Shown here in pieces: positions 30,358 through 32,403 of a DNA stretch of 32,403 bases. The notes under the pieces are model-generated. The model was given only the letters and a program-made list of their open reading frames with translations. It had not been told where the DNA came from and made no database searches. A program made the position numbers and the translations under genes. The stretch is taken from positions 1 to 32,403 of the forward strand of contig CAJKFS010000027.1 in NCBI GenBank assembly GCA_905199225.1, written 5' to 3'. Positions within the stretch are counted from its first letter, which is position 1, and each line of letters begins with the position of its first letter. This stretch comes from an uncultured Collinsella sp. GTDB lineage: Bacteria > Actinomycetota > Coriobacteriia > Coriobacteriales > Coriobacteriaceae.

Positions 30358-31218
30358 ATGACAACTTCGCCTTTGGCAAACCCCACGGCCACCAGGGAGC
30401 TGCTAGAGGAGTTTGGCCTTGCGACCAAGCATCGCCTGGGCCAGAACTTTCTAATCGACAATCATGTGATCGAGCGTATCTGCGAGCTTGCCGAGCTTGC
30501 AGGTGACGAGCGCGTACTCGAGGTGGGTCCGGGTTGCGGCACGTTGACACTTGCGTTGCTGCAGGAGGCGGCGTGCGTTACGTCCATTGAGGCCGATCCT
30601 GAGCTCGAACCGGTGCTCGACGCCCACGCCGCCGACTATGCCAACTTCCGCTTTATCATGGGCGACGCGCTTAAGGTGGGCCCGGAGCAGATTGAGCAGG
30701 CTGCGGGCGGTGAGCCGACGGTGTTTGTCGCGAACCTGCCCTATAACGTGGCGGCGACGATCATCCTGCAGTTCTTTCAGACGATGCCGGCGCTCAAGCG
30801 TGCCGTCGTCATGGTGCAAAAGGAGGTTGCCGATCGCATTGCCGCAGTGCCGGGTAACAAGACCTATGGCGGCTATACGGCAAAGCTCGGCCTGTATGCG
30901 CAGGTGACGGGTCGCTTTGAGGTGCCGCCGCGCTGCTTTATGCCGGCGCCGCACGTGGACTCGGCTGTCGTGCGTATCGACCGTGTTGACGGCGTGGTGC
31001 CCGAGGGGCTCGATCGCGAGTTCGTGGCTCGTGTGATCGACGCTGCGTTTGCCCAGCGCCGCAAAACCATTCGCAACTCCATGAGCGCCAACGGCTTTGC
31101 CAAGGACGTACTCGATGCCGCCTTTGAGGCTTGCGGTATCGCGCCCACTACGCGCGCCGAGACGCTTGATGTTGCCGACTTTGTCCGCCTGGCCCAGGAG
31201 CTAATCCATGATGCCTAA
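30358..31218 (+). CDS. rsmA: 16S rRNA dimethyladenosine transferase RsmA (KsgA)
   Basis: Dimethylates A1518 and A1519 of 16S rRNA near the end of 30S assembly. 286 residues. HRLGQNFLIDNHVI is the typical N-terminal motif, LEVGPGCGTLT the SAM-binding loop, and NLPYNVAATIIL the catalytic NLPY motif; MPAPHVDSAVV and FAQRRKTIRNSM mark the C-terminal domain. AAGGAGG lies just before ATG 30358. It overlaps the tatD gene by 11 bases and probably forms one operon with it. Confidence 0.96.
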   Translation: MTTSPLANPTATRELLEEFGLATKHRLGQNFLIDNHVIERICELAELAGDERVLEVGPGCGTLTLALLQEAACVTSIEADPELEPVLDAHAADYANFRFIMGDALKVGPEQIEQAAGGEPTVFVANLPYNVAATIILQFFQTMPALKRAVVMVQKEVADRIAAVPGNKTYGGYTAKLGLYAQVTGRFEVPPRCFMPAPHVDSAVVRIDRVDGVVPEGLDREFVARVIDAAFAQRRKTIRNSMSANGFAKDVLDAAFEACGIAPTTRAETLDVADFVRLAQELIHDA

Positions 31219-32125
31219 TGCCGCACGCGTGACGTTTACCAAGAAAAAGAAGACGGTCGCCTGTCCCGTGCCCTTGGCACCGCTTGCCGACACGCATGCG
31301 CATCTGCTTTCGTTTTGGGGCAAAGAAGTGCCCGAGACGCTCGTGCGCGCCAAAGCCGCGGGCGTCGACCTGTTGGTGACGATGTTCGACCCCATCGCTG
31401 ACAAACGCAGCGTGACGGACTATAGTGACTGGCTCGTGCGCGAAATTCTGCCGATGCAGGATATCCCGCAGATCAAGTATCTTGCCGGCGTGCATCCGTA
31501 TGGCGCGCCGGACTATACCGACGACGTTCACGCACAGGTCGTTGCCGCGCTTGATGATCCCTTATGCGCCGGTATTGGCGAAATCGGCCTGGACTACCAC
31601 ATGGACTATGACGACGATATCGCGCCGGCACCCCATAACGTGCAGATTGACTGCATGGCGCGCCAGCTCGAGCTTGCCGTGTGCCGTAACGTGCCGGTGG
31701 AGCTGCATCTGCGTCACGAGGACACGGACCAGGAGCGTACCTCGCACGTGGACGCCTACAACGCGCTTCGTGAGGTGGGCGTGCCCCAGGCCGGTTGTGT
31801 GCTGCACTGCTTTGGCGAGGACCGCGCCACGATGGAGCGCTTTGTGGATTTGGGTTGTTACATAGCCTATGGCGGCGCGGCTACCTTTAAGCGCAACGAC
31901 GACGTGCGCGAGGCATTTGCGGCAACCCCACTCGATCGAATTTTGTTCGAGACGGATTGCCCGTATATGGCTCCGGAGCCCATCCGCGGTCTTGAATGCG
32001 AGCCGGCAATGATCTCAATTACGGCAAACGCGCTGGTTAACGACCGTGTCGATCGCACAGGTGAGGACGCCGAAACAATCGCGCAAGCCGCTTGGGAAAA
32101 TGCCTGCAAACTTTTTCAAAAATAG
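31208..32125 (+). CDS. tatD: TatD family metal-dependent deoxyribonuclease
   Basis: TatD-type metallohydrolase, probably a 3'-5' exonuclease acting on DNA or in DNA repair. 305 residues, slightly long because of a 25-residue N-terminal tail (FTKKKKTVACPVP). Metal ligands: DTHAH, E in GEIGLDYH, H in VELHLRHED, H in CVLHCFGED, and D in ILFETDCPYMAPEPIRG. CCAGGAG precedes ATG 31208 at seven bases; ATG 31211 is a near alternative. It overlaps the rsmA end. RsmA-TatD neighbourhood is a common Gram-positive arrangement. Confidence 0.92.
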   Translation: MMPNAARVTFTKKKKTVACPVPLAPLADTHAHLLSFWGKEVPETLVRAKAAGVDLLVTMFDPIADKRSVTDYSDWLVREILPMQDIPQIKYLAGVHPYGAPDYTDDVHAQVVAALDDPLCAGIGEIGLDYHMDYDDDIAPAPHNVQIDCMARQLELAVCRNVPVELHLRHEDTDQERTSHVDAYNALREVGVPQAGCVLHCFGEDRATMERFVDLGCYIAYGGAATFKRNDDVREAFAATPLDRILFETDCPYMAPEPIRGLECEPAMISITANALVNDRVDRTGEDAETIAQAAWENACKLFQK

Positions 32126-32128
32126 TTC

Positions 32129-32157
32129 TTGCGTTCGTGGTGGCGCTCCGTTATTCT
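32129..32157 (+). promoter_or_regulatory. promoter of tRNA-Leu
   Basis: TTGCGT (32129-32134) and TATTCT (32152-32157) with 17 bases between them, 11 bases before the tRNA. Confidence 0.7.
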
Positions 32158-32168
32158 AATTCCTGCAC

Positions 32169-32255
32169 GCGGGCGTGGCGGAATTGGCAGACGCGTACGG
32201 TTCAGGTCCGTATGGGGGCAACCCCATGAAGGTTCAAGTCCTTTCGCCCGCACCA
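32169..32255 (+). tRNA. tRNA-Leu (CAG)
   Basis: Class II tRNA with a long variable arm. Acceptor GCGGGCG pairs perfectly with CGCCCGC; anticodon stem TACGG/CCGTA with loop TTCAGGT gives anticodon CAG; variable arm TGGGG-CAA-CCCCA; T loop GGTTCAAGTCC. CCA is encoded (32253-32255), unlike the tRNA-Phe in this window. Confidence 0.95.
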
Positions 32256-32266
32256 TTAAATGAAAG

Positions 32267-32291
32267 AGCTCCCAGCAATGGGGGCTTTTTT
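32267..32291 (+). terminator. terminator after tRNA-Leu
   Basis: AGCTCCCA (32267-32274) pairs with TGGGGGCT (32279-32286, one G-U), loop GCAA, followed by a T run. Confidence 0.85.
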
Positions 32292-32304
32292 GTTATGGGC
32301 CCAT

Positions 32305-32403
32305 CACAGGGACTTGAACCTGTGAAGGAGCGAGCGTAAAGAAAACGCGGAGCGTTTTTAGCGAGCTGGCGAGGACGCCGGCAGGCGGCCGAAGCCGGTG
32401 CGG
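32305..32403. repeat. hairpin-rich sequence at the window edge
   Basis: CACAGG (32305-32310) pairs with CCTGTG (32319-32324) around TTGAAC-like loop sequence, and AAAACGC (32342-32348) pairs with GCGTTTT (32352-32358). GGCGAGGACG at 32369-32378 is the reverse complement of CGTCCTCGCC found in the two long hairpin repeats, followed by the G+C-rich GCCGGCAGGCGGCCGAAGCC. It looks like part of a dispersed repeat cut by the window edge; no gene is supported. Confidence 0.4.

Noticed and set aside
32301..32330. Minus-strand tRNA 3' end (T-arm-like sequence with GTTCAAGTC)
   Set aside because: The stem encloses an eight-base loop, not a standard T arm, and no anticodon arm or acceptor 5' strand follows in the remaining bases.

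Overview
The window is high-GC bacterial DNA with mostly co-directional, tightly packed genes, short overlaps (ATGA/TGATG) and GTG/TTG as well as ATG starts. Codon use, gene content (T-box pheST, a CbiM/NikM-type ECF metal transporter, a secretin-less Tad pilus operon, AbiEi/DUF559-like proteins, RHH toxin-antitoxin) suggest an anaerobic actinobacterium of the class Coriobacteriia, most likely Collinsella or a close relative. This assignment is inference: no rRNA is present.

Layout: (1) 1-4187, a Phe-specific T-box leader (specifier TTC, antiterminator box and terminator visible) controls pheS-pheT. (2) 4201-7225, a nickel/cobalt ECF transporter: an S component fused to a NikN-like part, then T and ATPase components, behind a promoter and a NikR-type inverted repeat. 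(3) 7304-9398, a zinc-dependent phospholipase C-like protein facing an orphan AbiEi/DUF559-like protein, with a 130-bp element bounded by 21-bp perfect inverted repeats beyond it. (4) 9574-14224, pyruvate kinase on the minus strand and, divergently, a SERCA-like P-type cation ATPase with a structured 5' leader (kissing loop plus sequestered Shine-Dalgarno). (5) 14391-15740, rsgA. (6) 15941-25531, a Tad/Flp pilus operon: cpaB, tadZ, tadA, tadB, tadC, a Flp pilin, a membrane-anchored unknown, a second small pilin, two TadE/F-like pseudopilins, a large TadG-like protein and a DUF192 protein. No secretin and no prepilin peptidase are encoded here. (7) 25586-26140, a toxin-antitoxin pair whose toxin gene looks frameshifted. 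(8) 26204-32403, tRNA-Phe, a GH5-like protein lacking the usual NEP motif, rsmI, metG, rsmA, tatD, and tRNA-Leu(CAG).

The housekeeping part is translation-centred (PheST, MetG, RsgA, RsmI, RsmA, two tRNAs). The accessory part is the Tad operon, where translational coupling suggests assembly proteins and pilins are made together. The less ordinary signals are non-coding: the ATPase leader RNA, a family of long hairpin repeats with compensatory changes between two copies, the 130-bp inverted-repeat element, a duplicated terminator half that also supplies a promoter element, and a probable NikR operator.
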